DNA of 64,000 nucleotides, taken from assembly GCF_040276085.1 (NCBI RefSeq), contig NZ_JBELOK010000003.1, forward strand, positions 248,001 through 312,000, written 5' to 3'. The position numbers were made by a program, and so were the translations under genes. The notes below the pieces were generated by a model that saw only the letters and a list, made by a program, of their open reading frames with translations, ran no database searches and was not told the DNA's origin. Numbering within the stretch: the stretch's first letter is position 1; the number at the start of each line of letters is the position of its first letter. The DNA comes from Castellaniella sp040276085 (GTDB lineage: Bacteria; Pseudomonadota; Gammaproteobacteria; Burkholderiales; Burkholderiaceae_B). Of the stretch, positions 34,521-43,085 are shown piece by piece.

Positions 34521-36974
34521 ATGTCAGAAGCCACTACCCCCAACACGCCGGCCACTGGTTACAGTGCCGATTCGATCAAGATGCTCAAGGGCCTCGAGGC
34601 CGTGCGCAAGCGCCCCGGCATGTACATCGGCGACACCTCCGATGGCACCGGCCTGCACCATATGGTCTTCGAGGTTGTGGATAACGCCATTGACGAAGCC
34701 CTGGCAGGGTATTGCGACGACATCGTTGTCTGCATCCATGCCGACAACAGCATCTCGGTTACCGATAATGGCCGGGGCATCCCCACCGCCATCCACAAGC
34801 ACGACGAACAACACCGCAGCGCGGCAGAAATCGTCATGACCGAGCTGCACGCCGGCGGCAAGTTCGACCAAAACTCGTACAAGGTGTCTGGCGGCCTGCA
34901 CGGCGTGGGGGTATCTTGCGTCAACGCGCTGTCCGAGTGGCTGCGCCTGACCATCTGGCGCAACGGCCAGGAACACGAGATGGAGTTCCGCCGCGGCGAC
35001 CGCGTGGCCCCGCTGGCCATCACCGGCCCCACAGAGCGCACCGGTACCCGTGTGCAGTATCTGGCCGACTCCGAAATCTTCAACAACATCGAATACACCT
35101 ACGATATCCTGGCGCGCCGCCTGCGCGAGCTGTCCTTTCTTAACAACGGTGTAAAAATCCGCCTGGTGGACGAGCGCACAGGCCAGGACGAGAACCTGGC
35201 ATTTCTGGGTGGCGTCAAAGGCTTCGTGCAATACATTAACCGCACCAAAACGCCCCTGCACGACAACATCTTTGCCGTCTCCACCGAGTCTGACGCAGGC
35301 GGCACGCGTTGTGGCGTAGAAGTTGCCATGCAATGGAACGACAGCTACGCCGAAACCGTGCTGTGCTTTACCAACAACATCCCGCAGCGCGACGGTGGCA
35401 CCCATTTAACCGGCCTGCGCGCCGCCATGACGCGCGTGCTTAACAAGTACATCGCCGACAACGAGCTGGCCAAAAAAGCCAAGGTGGATACTACCGGCGA
35501 CGACATGCGCGAAGGCCTGGCCTGCGTGCTGTCAGTTAAAGTGCCCGAGCCCAAGTTCAGCAGCCAGACCAAAGACAAGCTGGTCTCCAGCGAAGTGCGC
35601 CCCGCCGTCGAAGACGCCGTCAGCCGCACCCTGGAAACCTGGCTGCTTGAAAACCCCAACGACGCACGCGCCCTGTGCAGCAAGATCGTTGAAGCCGCCC
35701 GCGCCCGGGAGGCCGCCCGCAAGGCCCGCGAAATGACCCGCCGCAAGAGCGTGTTGGAGGGTGCCGGCCTGCCCGGCAAGCTGGCCGACTGCCAAGAGAA
35801 AGACCCCGCCCTGTGCGAGCTCTACATCGTCGAGGGCGACTCGGCCGGTGGCTCTGCCAAGCAAGGCCGCGACCGCAAGTTTCAGGCTATTTTGCCTTTG
35901 CGCGGCAAGGTACTTAACGTAGAAAAAGCACGCTTCGACCGCCTGCTGTCCAGCGAACAGATCACCACCCTGATCACCGCCCTGGGCACCAGCATCGGGC
36001 CTGATTTCAACGTCGACAAGCTGCGCTATCACCGCATCATCATCATGACCGACGCCGACGTCGACGGCGCCCACATTCGCACCCTGCTGCTTACCCTGTT
36101 CTATCGCCAGATGCCCGCCCTGATCGAGCGCGGCTACGTGTATATTGCGCAGCCGCCACTGTACAAGGTCAAGGTAGGCCGCGAAGAGCGTTATCTCAAG
36201 GACGACGCGGAAGAAGCCCAGTTTATGCTGCAGCTGGCGCTTAAAGACACCGAACTCGTGCCCGGCGCCAATGCCCAGCCCATCCAGGGCGACGCGCTGA
36301 TGGATTTGGCCCGCCAGTATGTGCTGGCCGATAACGTCATCGCACGGCTATCCCGCATCCTGGATACCGAAGCCTTGTCCGCCATGGCCGAGGGTGTTGC
36401 CATCAGCCTGATGGACGAAACCGCCGCACGCAACAGCGCTGCCGCCCTGGAAAAAGCCCTGAAAGACCCCGAGGACCCCACCGCCGTGCACGTAGAAGCA
36501 CAGTACGACGATATCGAAGAAGCCTGGCGCCTGGCCGTCATCCGCCCACACTTTGGTAACCTGCGCGTCAGCACCTTCGACCGCAACTTCGTGCGTAGTG
36601 GCGACTACGCCGTCCTATCGCGCACGGCAAAAACCTTTATGGGCCTGCTCAGCGAAGGCGCCGTGGTGCGTCGCGGCACTGGCGACAAGGCCAAAGAAAA
36701 GTCCGTCTCCGACTTCCGCGAAGTAATGCGCTGGCTGCGCAGCGAGGCCGAACGCGGCATCAGCAAACAGCGCTATAAGGGCCTGGGCGAAATGAACCCC
36801 AGCCAACTGTGGGAAACCACCATGGATCCCACCGTACGCCGCTTGCTGCGCGTGCAGATCGAAGACGCAATTGCCGCCGATGAGATTTTTGTGACGCTGA
36901 TGGGGGATAACGTAGAGCCCAGGCGTGCGTTTATCGAGGCTCATGCCTTGCAGGCGGGGAATATCGACGTGTGA
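34521..36974 (+). CDS. gyrB: DNA gyrase subunit B
   Basis: 817 residues, the long betaproteobacterial form. GHKL ATPase motifs are EVVDNAIDEALAGY, VTDNGRGIP and KVSGGLHGVGVSCVNALS. The TOPRIM domain has LYIVEGDSAGGSAKQGRDRKFQAILPLRGKVLNVEKA near residues 435-470 and IIMTDADVDGAHI near 510. The C-terminus shows the long insert typical of proteobacterial GyrB, then QRYKGLGEMNPSQLWETTM. With GyrA it introduces negative supercoils. It ends the dnaA-dnaN-gyrB unit and is followed by a strong terminator. Confidence 0.98.
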   Translation: MSEATTPNTPATGYSADSIKMLKGLEAVRKRPGMYIGDTSDGTGLHHMVFEVVDNAIDEALAGYCDDIVVCIHADNSISVTDNGRGIPTAIHKHDEQHRSAAEIVMTELHAGGKFDQNSYKVSGGLHGVGVSCVNALSEWLRLTIWRNGQEHEMEFRRGDRVAPLAITGPTERTGTRVQYLADSEIFNNIEYTYDILARRLRELSFLNNGVKIRLVDERTGQDENLAFLGGVKGFVQYINRTKTPLHDNIFAVSTESDAGGTRCGVEVAMQWNDSYAETVLCFTNNIPQRDGGTHLTGLRAAMTRVLNKYIADNELAKKAKVDTTGDDMREGLACVLSVKVPEPKFSSQTKDKLVSSEVRPAVEDAVSRTLETWLLENPNDARALCSKIVEAARAREAARKAREMTRRKSVLEGAGLPGKLADCQEKDPALCELYIVEGDSAGGSAKQGRDRKFQAILPLRGKVLNVEKARFDRLLSSEQITTLITALGTSIGPDFNVDKLRYHRIIIMTDADVDGAHIRTLLLTLFYRQMPALIERGYVYIAQPPLYKVKVGREERYLKDDAEEAQFMLQLALKDTELVPGANAQPIQGDALMDLARQYVLADNVIARLSRILDTEALSAMAEGVAISLMDETAARNSAAALEKALKDPEDPTAVHVEAQYDDIEEAWRLAVIRPHFGNLRVSTFDRNFVRSGDYAVLSRTAKTFMGLLSEGAVVRRGTGDKAKEKSVSDFREVMRWLRSEAERGISKQRYKGLGEMNPSQLWETTMDPTVRRLLRVQIEDAIAADEIFVTLMGDNVEPRRAFIEAHALQAGNIDV

Positions 36975-36989
36975 GCTTTGTTGGTTTTC

Positions 36990-37026
36990 GGAAAAGATGG
37001 CCAAGTTTTGTGGGAAAAGTTGGCCA
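36990..37026 (+). repeat. Pair of 14-bp direct repeats next to gyrB
   Basis: GGAAAAGATGGCCA at 36990-37003 and GGAAAAGTTGGCCA at 37013-37026 differ at one base and are exactly 23 bp apart. They lie 16 bp after the gyrB stop, where conserved chromosome meets the accessory region. The spacing resembles transposase-binding repeats at the ends of Tn7/Tn5053-like or IS21-like elements. Confidence 0.5.
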
Positions 37027-37043
37027 TTCATAGGAGCAGAGAG

Positions 37044-37074
37044 AATGACCGCCTAATTTGGCGGTCATTTTTTT
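37044..37074 (+). terminator. Intrinsic terminator downstream of gyrB
   Basis: AATGACCGCC and GGCGGTCATT form a perfect 10-bp stem with a 6-nt loop, followed by a T-run. Confidence 0.92.
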
Positions 37075-37159
37075 GCCTGGAAAGGCCTTATCCATTGCGT
37101 GGTGAGTCCCTGCAACCCTCAGTCGGGCGTGTAACATTAGTTCACAATAGGAGGGTGAA

Positions 37160-38974
37160 ATGCACAAGATCGGCTTTATTGACATCGTAGGCCTCCGGGC
37201 GTGCCAGCATGTAAGCCTGCCAATAGAGTCCTTCACCCCACTTGTCGGGCAGAACAATGCTGGAAAATCGACGATTCTGTTTGCTCTCGCCTGGGTACTG
37301 AAACCAAGCGCTCTAGCGGAATCTGACTTTTCAAAAATCGGCGAGCCGGTGGTTGTCACCGCACGAATCGATGGCATTACCAACGAGATCCTGGAACTAA
37401 TTCCGGAGCCAAAGCACCGGGCGGCTATCGCGCCCTACTGCACGTCCGGTTCCATATGGATTCGCGTTGTCGCCAACGAGCCCGGAACCAAAAAGGTCGC
37501 ATGTGAAGTCTTCGATTTTGAAACCTATCATGGCAACGATCTCCCCCTAGCATGGAGGCCCTATCCAACGGGGTTACCGCAGGCGGTTTCGGCTTTACTA
37601 CCGGACGCACTATGCATTGATGCAATGGAGGACCTCGGAGAAGACCTCGGTAAGGCGAAGGCGGGCAGCACGATGAAATCGCTGTTAGACCTGATCATGG
37701 GCCCTATCGTTGAGGCACACGCCGAGCTGACAGCAGCCATGCAGACTGTTCGGAGCATCCTCAGTGTAGAAGGTGAGTCGCGATCTGAACTTCTGAAGAC
37801 TTTCGATAAAGGCGCGACAGAGGCTCTCGGAAGTTTTTTTCCGGGGCTCACGATTGAGTTGGGCCTGCAAACAGTCGAGATCAAGGAGTTTTTCAAAGCT
37901 GGTAGCTTGAACATCACCGACATGAGCACGGGCGACCGGAGGACATTCGACCAGCTGGGCACCGGTGCTCAACGGGCAATTCAAATGGCATTGATACGAC
38001 ATCTCGCTGACCGACACACTGCGGAGAAGTCCGGTGCCGCCCGCCGCCTTCTACTTATTGACGAACCTGAGCTATATCTTCATCCGCAGGGAGTCAGGCG
38101 ACTTCGGCAAGCACTTGCAGCTTTATCACAGAGGGGCTTTCAAGTCGTCTACGCAACGCACTCGCCGCTCATGTTGAGCAGAGAGAATGCTGCTGATGCA
38201 GTGATCGTGAATAAAGACAAGACGAATGGGACGTTAGCTCGTATCCCTCTGCGGCACGCCGTCGCTGCTGCGCTGAAGGAAGCAGAGGCCCCCTCACGAA
38301 CCTTGTTCGAATTGGGAAACCTGGCCGAAATCTACTTCTCGGATCTTGTAGTGCTGTGTGAAGGGAAGACAGAGATACGTCTGCTCCCACTGCTCTACGA
38401 ACGGCTGCGTGGCCGGCAACCTGAACTTGACCAGATTGCCTTCGTTGCCATGAGGGCGTGTTCAGGCATCCCCAAAGCATTACGGGTACTAGCCGCCATG
38501 GGCATTCAGGCTTGCGGCATTGCGGACCTCGATTTCGCCTTCACAGAAGCACGCAAAGGCTTGACGCCTATGCTCCCAAAAGACGATGCTACTCTCGAGC
38601 GCAGCAAAGCCGCACTGCAACGCCTGCAAACTCAGCATGGATTTCCGCTGGGTGGCAATGGTCTCCCAACGAAAGACAAAACCGGATGGCAGGCAGCAGA
38701 TACTTGGGCAATTTTTGCTGCGGACCCAGAAGGCGCTGAGATCGCAACCAACTTGCACGATACGTTGCGCGCGCACAGCCTGTGGCTCTGGAAGGTCGGC
38801 TGTATCGAGAACGTTTCTGGTCATCCAGAGAAAGGCGAAGAAGCGATCTTGGCTCAGGAGCTTGCCATCGGCTCTATGGACGCACGGGCCATCAAGGCTG
38901 ATATGCCCGAAATCGGATGCTGTTTTGATTGGCTTGATGGACTGCGTAGAAGCCCCACTTCGGGTGCCGCGTAG
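37160..38974 (+). CDS. OLD-family ATP-dependent endonuclease (AAA/ABC ATPase plus TOPRIM)
   Basis: 604 residues. The ATPase has Walker A LVGQNNAGKST (residues 28-38), an OLD-type signature in FDQLGTGAQRAIQMAL near 268, Walker B LLLIDEPELYLHPQGVRRLRQAL near 298 and the H-loop YATHSPLMLS near 333. The TOPRIM nuclease domain starts with DLVVLCEGKTEIRLLPLLYE near 400 and has the acidic GIADLDFAF near 455. OLD proteins are nucleases; many act in phage defence. No UvrD-like partner follows, so this is not a Gabija pair, and no separate TOPRIM gene as in PARIS is seen. Strong ribosome site (GGAGGGTGAA). It sits right behind gyrB in an accessory region; codon use is less GC-biased than in gyrB. Confidence 0.85.
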   Translation: MHKIGFIDIVGLRACQHVSLPIESFTPLVGQNNAGKSTILFALAWVLKPSALAESDFSKIGEPVVVTARIDGITNEILELIPEPKHRAAIAPYCTSGSIWIRVVANEPGTKKVACEVFDFETYHGNDLPLAWRPYPTGLPQAVSALLPDALCIDAMEDLGEDLGKAKAGSTMKSLLDLIMGPIVEAHAELTAAMQTVRSILSVEGESRSELLKTFDKGATEALGSFFPGLTIELGLQTVEIKEFFKAGSLNITDMSTGDRRTFDQLGTGAQRAIQMALIRHLADRHTAEKSGAARRLLLIDEPELYLHPQGVRRLRQALAALSQRGFQVVYATHSPLMLSRENAADAVIVNKDKTNGTLARIPLRHAVAAALKEAEAPSRTLFELGNLAEIYFSDLVVLCEGKTEIRLLPLLYERLRGRQPELDQIAFVAMRACSGIPKALRVLAAMGIQACGIADLDFAFTEARKGLTPMLPKDDATLERSKAALQRLQTQHGFPLGGNGLPTKDKTGWQAADTWAIFAADPEGAEIATNLHDTLRAHSLWLWKVGCIENVSGHPEKGEEAILAQELAIGSMDARAIKADMPEIGCCFDWLDGLRRSPTSGAA

Positions 38975-39195
38975 CCTAATCTCCAGTGTTGACCTACAGG
39001 GGTGGCCCCCAATCTCACCGCCGCTTGATCCACCGTGAGGTAGGGGTGGCGCTACACCGACGGAGCCGGCCACCCCTCATCTTGGTGGTGGGCGCGCTTG
39101 GCCTACCCGCGGGACGCATCGCAACCCAGCAGGCGGCGGCAGCCAGCAGTGCAAGGAAAACATTCAAAATTAGGAATCCCGTAGCACTGCTCCTC
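38975..39195. other. GC-rich spacer with inverted repeat, no supported gene
   Basis: Between the OLD nuclease and a decayed HTH gene. AGGGGTGGC at 39045-39053 and GCCACCCCT at 39069-39077 can form a 9-bp hairpin, and ACAGGGGTGGC occurs again near 38996. A 70-codon frame (38986-39198) is open here but shows no recognisable pattern; it shares frame with the degraded gene downstream. No T-run follows the hairpin. Confidence 0.4.
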
Positions 39196-39198
39196 TAG

Positions 39199-40185
39199 AT
39201 TGACCACCTGCTACCAGCATACATGGACGGGCCACCCGCACACCACCTGAGTATCACCTAGGCGGCAAAAACCCTGGGCGTGAAGTCCGAGCGCTTGCGG
39301 GTCATGCTCTCAAACATACCTGGTGCCAGCGGCCTGAAGGCCAACACCTTCAACACTGTGACACAGGAGGAATGTGCCTCATTGAGGCAATACCTGGGGA
39401 CGGCGCTCAATCAACTGGAGGTGCTCAAGCGCACAGAGCTCAACGAGTCCGTCCTCAAACAGCTTACCCCTGTGGGCCTGCTGCCCAAGCGAACGCGACC
39501 GGACTGGGATTTGAATGCCCATAAGCCATACGATCTGGCGGACGTGCAGGCGGTGGAGCCCTTCCTGTTTGGTCTGATCAAACCAGATGCAGACGCCACA
39601 CAGACGATTGCGCTAAACGACATCAACCGGCGCATCGGAACAAGCAGGATGGCCATCGACGAGGTCTTCGAGCACATTGCCCAGGGGACACTGCGCCCCA
39701 TCAATGCCGGCGAAATAAGTCACCTTGGTCAGCTTCTGTTCGACAAGGACGCGCTCACCCAGATCATCGGCAACTCCCAAGCCGTGACACTCATGACCGC
39801 CGAACATCTTGCGCGCATCAGGGGCTGGAAATCTGAGAGCATCCGCCACTGGGTCAAGGCGGGCATGCTGGCTGCGGCCCCAACAGAAACACGTGGCCGG
39901 GTGGTCTACTGGATCGGCATGAGTGCAGTTCACGATTTCATGGGGCGCTACAAGGTTGTCAGCGAACTCGCCCGCCAGTTGGAGACGTCCCCAAAATCAC
40001 TGACCGAAAAGCTGCACAAGATGGGCATCCCGATTCTTGGGGCACAAGCTGTGGCCCCCGGTGTGACGCGAGGCAGCCTGGTTGAACTGAAGCAGATCCT
40101 AGTGCGTGGGCTGTATCAGCCGCAGATCAACCTTCTGGATGATGATCCGCCTGTGCATCAATTCGAGGAGTCGGCCGTGGCATAA
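39199..40185 (+). pseudogene. Multi-HTH protein remnant, TniQ/TnsD C-terminal-like, with in-frame nonsense codon
   Basis: The open part runs from a GTG at 39280 for 301 residues. Reading the same frame upstream gives IDHLLPAYMDGPPAHHLSIT, a TAG at 39259-39261, then AAKTLGVKSERLRVMLS: the stop interrupts what reads as one HTH helix. Further HTH-like segments follow (LNDINRRIGTSRMAIDEVFEHI, LMTAEHLARIRGWKSESIRHWVKAG, VSELARQLETSPKSLTEKLHKMGIPIL). Repeated HTH modules behind a lost N-terminus resemble the C-terminal part of TniQ/TnsD target-selection proteins; this is by eye and uncertain. No N-terminal zinc-binding TniQ domain was found, so the gene appears truncated as well as interrupted. Confidence 0.5.
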
Positions 40186-40350
40186 ACAAGTAAGATACAT
40201 GTAACAGCTACGCGAGCGTCTGCGAAATAGCTCACTCTTGAAATCAAACAACACTCCCCATAGAATGGGTTAAAGAACCGTTAAAGGGTTTGGGATGGGA
40301 CTTCCTAGAACTTTCGTGGGCTTCAGTAGTACTGAATCGCCCCGGGTTTT

Positions 40351-41226
40351 CTAGACAGTCCCGTTCTTTAAATAATACTGTTCCTCAAACGCGACAGGCG
40401 ATTGGTTTTGTGCATGACTATGCCGACGTTTTGGGTTGTAGAACACCTCAATATAGTCGAACACATCAGCACGCGCCAACTCACGCGTGACATAAACTTT
40501 CCTACGGATACGCTCCCTTTTGAGCAATTGGAAGAAGCTTTCTGCAACGGCATTGTCGTAGCAGTTGCCACGCCGACTCACACTGGGCTTCAGTTTATGA
40601 GCTTTTAAAAAATCCCGCCAATCATGACTCCCAAACTGACTGCCCTGGTCGCTATGTACGATGACCTCCCCTGAGGGGCGGCGGCGCCAGACAGCTGACA
40701 ACAACGCGTTCAGGACCAGCTCTTTGCTCATGGTGCTGTTCATTGACCAGCCGACTACCTGGCGGGAAAAGAGATCCAAAACCACAGCTAAGTACAACCA
40801 TCCTTCATGGGTGCGGATATACGTGATATCGGTTACCCACGCCAGATTAGGCGCATCGACATCAAATTGCTGTTGCAGGTGATTTGGTGCCACAACACTG
40901 GGGTAACCATATTTTTTACCCGGGCGACGTTTGTAGCCTGTCTGTGAACGCAGATGGTTCTGGCGCATTAGCCGGGCAACTCGATGCTTGCCGCAGATTT
41001 CCCCCAAGTCGCGCAGATCATGCGTCACCTTGCGGTAGCCATAAAGACGATCGCTATCGTCCCAGCTCTCATGTATTAATCCCACCAAACGCCGATCTTC
41101 AATTGTTCTTTGACTATCTGGGCAGTGACGCCAGGCGTAGTAACCACTTGGGTGGATCTCAAGGGCTGTGCACAAGCGACGCACTGGGTAATCGGTGGCA
41201 TTATCCCGGATAAAGGCGTACTTCAC
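40351..41226 (-). CDS. IS3-family transposase OrfB (DDE catalytic part)
   Basis: 291 residues from a GTG. The DDE triad is seen in NLAWVTDITYIRTHEGWLYL, EVIVHSDQGSQFGS and NCYDNAVAESFFQLLKRE, followed by FDYIEVFYNPKRRHS. The N-terminal HTH_21-like part is RLVGLIHESWDDSDRLYGYRKV. In-frame codons upstream of the GTG (SRGVLRETVPVKYAFI) run up to the A-rich slip site in orfA, so the active product is probably the OrfAB fusion. The TAG stop lies inside the left inverted repeat. Confidence 0.93.
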   Translation of the reverse strand: MKYAFIRDNATDYPVRRLCTALEIHPSGYYAWRHCPDSQRTIEDRRLVGLIHESWDDSDRLYGYRKVTHDLRDLGEICGKHRVARLMRQNHLRSQTGYKRRPGKKYGYPSVVAPNHLQQQFDVDAPNLAWVTDITYIRTHEGWLYLAVVLDLFSRQVVGWSMNSTMSKELVLNALLSAVWRRRPSGEVIVHSDQGSQFGSHDWRDFLKAHKLKPSVSRRGNCYDNAVAESFFQLLKRERIRRKVYVTRELARADVFDYIEVFYNPKRRHSHAQNQSPVAFEEQYYLKNGTV

Positions 41227-41513
41227 AGGGACTGTTTCGCGAAGTACGCCGCGGCTTTTTTTAATATATCTCGCTCTTCAGTTACCCGGCGTAGTTCAGC
41301 CTTTAATTGACGAATTTCTACAGATTGCTCGTCCGTTTGCTGGCGCTCAGCATCCGTACCAGCATAACGTTTACGCCACTGATAAAGACTATGGGTGCTA
41401 ACACCCAATCGACTAGCTACATCAGCCACTTTATGGCCGCGCTCGGTGATCTGGCGAACTGCTGCAATCTTAAATTCTTCGGTAAATCGTTTTTGCATCG
41501 TACTTGTACTCAT
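41223..41513 (-). CDS. IS3-family transposase OrfA (HTH plus coiled coil)
   Basis: 96 residues: FTEEFKIAAVRQITERGHKVADVASRLGVSTHSLYQWRKRY is the HTH, then a leucine-zipper-like helix ending ELRRVTEERDILKKAAAYF. TTAAAAAAAG at the ILKKA codons (minus strand, near 41260-41270) is a -1 slippery site that fuses OrfA to OrfB. It overlaps the GTG of orfB by 4 bp. Confidence 0.93.
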   Translation of the reverse strand: MSTSTMQKRFTEEFKIAAVRQITERGHKVADVASRLGVSTHSLYQWRKRYAGTDAERQQTDEQSVEIRQLKAELRRVTEERDILKKAAAYFAKQSL

Positions 41514-41575
41514 GACACCTCCTGACTAACCTCATTATGAGGCATGTGGGTGTCTAGTAATTCCGGGGCGATTCA

Positions 41576-41596
41576 TAGAAAACCCGGGGCGATTCA
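41576..41596 (-). repeat. Extra 21-bp copy of the IS left terminus
   Basis: Directly abutting the right end of the IS is a perfect inverted copy of its first 21 bases (40333-40353), ending GGGGCGATTCA at 41596. It stops exactly at the TAA codon of the neighbouring DinB-fold gene. Confidence 0.85.
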
Positions 41597-42139
41597 TTAT
41601 GCCATTGTTTCATCCGTAATAAGCATCAGCATGTCAGTGGCTCCAACATCAATTCCCGCTTGAGATAGGAGGGTAGTTGCCTGACCACGGTGGTGGGTTT
41701 GATGATTGAAAAAGTGCACGAGTAGGCTGTAGAAGTTGCGTTTTGCGGGCACGTTTTTCATGTTCGAATAGCTGAGAACAAAATCCAGATCTTGGTCAGC
41801 GACCGAATTTGCCCATTTTCTGATCGTCTGGTCAAGCAATGCTCGGCGTTCTGAAAGGCCTCGAATGTCAGCAAAGACTAGCTGATTTAAACTTGTTGGT
41901 ATCGGAAGACTCCGCACCACCTCTAGAGATGAATAGTTGGCCGGATGGGTTGCAAATCGGTTCAACCAAATCGTATCGCCAACTATCAAGTGGTTAAGTG
42001 TCCCAAGAATCGAGCCAAAGAAGGCTTTTCTATCTGCTAACAGCTCTTGATCAGGCAATCGTCTAGCCGCCTCATAAAGCTTGGCATTCATCCACTCGTT
42101 GTACTCGGCCATAAGGCAAATGTGTTCGGTTCGAGTCAT
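41597..42139 (-). CDS. DinB-fold (DUF664-like) four-helix protein
   Basis: 180 residues from the ATG at 42139, preceded by GGAG; a frame extending to 42208 has no support. The family pattern is LMAEYNEWMNAKLYEAARRLP, LGTLNHLIVGDTIWLNRF (first metal-site histidine, near residue 51) and LLVHFFNHQTHHRGQATTLLSQAG (histidine pair, near residues 140-145). DinB-fold enzymes are metal-dependent thiol transferases; the role here is unknown. The stop codon touches the IS terminal repeat, so the last residues may have been affected. It is orientated like the cassette-like genes further right. Confidence 0.85.
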   Translation of the reverse strand: MTRTEHICLMAEYNEWMNAKLYEAARRLPDQELLADRKAFFGSILGTLNHLIVGDTIWLNRFATHPANYSSLEVVRSLPIPTSLNQLVFADIRGLSERRALLDQTIRKWANSVADQDLDFVLSYSNMKNVPAKRNFYSLLVHFFNHQTHHRGQATTLLSQAGIDVGATDMLMLITDETMA

Positions 42140-42401
42140 TATTACTCCATCAAACGGGATAACTTTGTTATCGGGAAGGCGAAAAGCGGCAGAGTGCTTT
42201 ATTCGCATGCATTTTGCATGCTGTCAGTGGCGGCTTATCAGCGATTTCTTGAAAGACCGCGATTGGCCGAGAAGGGCAGATCGTTAATGCCTAAAATCGA
42301 CCCGTAGAAGCCATTGATGACTGAAAAAAGCTGTCGTTAGCGTAGTCACAACGGACGCCGCATGGCCATCCGCGTAAGCCCAATTCATTGGTGAGCCAGG
42401 T

Positions 42402-42872
42402 TTAAGTTGCGCGTTGCCACCGAACGGACCCGATAGATCTGAATTTTGATATACCGAGAGCACCACGTTCATTGCGAGACTTGGAGCCCGGCTTGGTTAG
42501 CGCGGCGATTACTGATTCACGTGGAGCCTCATAGATGGCGGTAGCATCAAAATTTTCGTCGAGAAGAACAAGGAGGACAGCATCAAATTCTTTCTTGATA
42601 TCGATGGAACCCATGCGTTGCCCTGGCTTGCTGCCTTCAAACACGCACCGGCCTTTTATTTGTAAGTAGAACGGCTCCCCATTGCGAATTTCGATGGCGT
42701 CATAGCCAGCTTGTCTCGCCGAACTGAGTTCAAGGCCAAGAATGCGAGCAGCCTCGTATTCCGCAACTTCCCCAGTTATCCCTAGCGGTTTGCCGGTAAG
42801 TACGCGGTATTGCTGGGCAAGCTTCTTCGCCTCTGCCAAGATAGAGAAAACGTCCTTTGCGCCAAATGACAT
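42402..42872 (-). CDS. DUF6998-like protein, possible PD-(D/E)XK-like fold
   Basis: About 156 residues from the ATG at 42872 (no clear ribosome site); alternative start at 42908. The core reads VLTGKPLGITGEVAEYEAARILGLELSSARQAGYDAIEIRNGEPFYLQIKGRCVF, a block I associate with DUF6998. The order GEVAEYEAA ... GYDAIEI ... YLQIKGR recalls the E-D-(Q/E)xK arrangement of restriction-endonuclease-like folds (E helix, D near residue 57, QIK near 71), but that is inference. C-terminal half: IKKEFDAVLLVLLDENFDATAIYEAPRESVIAAL. Codon usage is less GC-rich than in the core genome. Confidence 0.6.
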   Translation of the reverse strand: MSFGAKDVFSILAEAKKLAQQYRVLTGKPLGITGEVAEYEAARILGLELSSARQAGYDAIEIRNGEPFYLQIKGRCVFEGSKPGQRMGSIDIKKEFDAVLLVLLDENFDATAIYEAPRESVIAALTKPGSKSRNERGALGISKFRSIGSVRWQRAT

Positions 42873-43085
42873 GCGGAAAATCCAGCAACCAGAAAACACG
42901 ACCAGCATACCGCATGCAGATGGTGAGTATCCGCTTAGGCGGTAGCCTCCACCGACCGGTCCTGGTCGGTGACGGGCCGATGAATAGACAGTAATCTTTC
43001 ATGATGCCATGGATTCGATGAGGACCTGGGGATGGCCTTGGTCTTGTCGACTGGGCGGCGCTGTCGCCCTTTCTTTGGGAGACTC

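Larger units (their letters stand above)
40333..41575 (-). mobile_element. IS3-family insertion sequence (orfAB), about 1243 bp
   Basis: Bounded by imperfect inverted repeats: 40333-40357 begins TGAATCGCCCCGGGTTTTCT, and the reverse complement of 41551-41575 begins TGAATCGCCCCGGAATTACT; both end CTAGACA, with 22 of 25 positions matching. It encodes orfA and orfB on the minus strand with a -1 frameshift signal. No target duplication is visible: the left flank is TAC and the right flank TAG. The right edge carries a further 21-bp copy of the left terminus. Confidence 0.9.

Noticed and set aside
38986..39198. 70-codon open frame between the OLD gene and the HTH relic
   Set aside because: No ribosome site or recognisable pattern; probably a chance frame or part of the decayed gene.
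37160..40185. Gabija or PARIS defence system
   Set aside because: The OLD-type protein has no UvrD-like helicase or separate TOPRIM/ATPase partner; the next gene is a decayed HTH protein.
40328..41600. Target-site duplication of the IS3-family element
   Set aside because: Left flank TAC and right flanks TAG or TTA do not match for either possible right border.
42285..42410. Third attC site after the DUF6998-like gene
   Set aside because: GTCCGTTGT and CTTAAAC words are present, but no consistent pair of outer boxes could be found.
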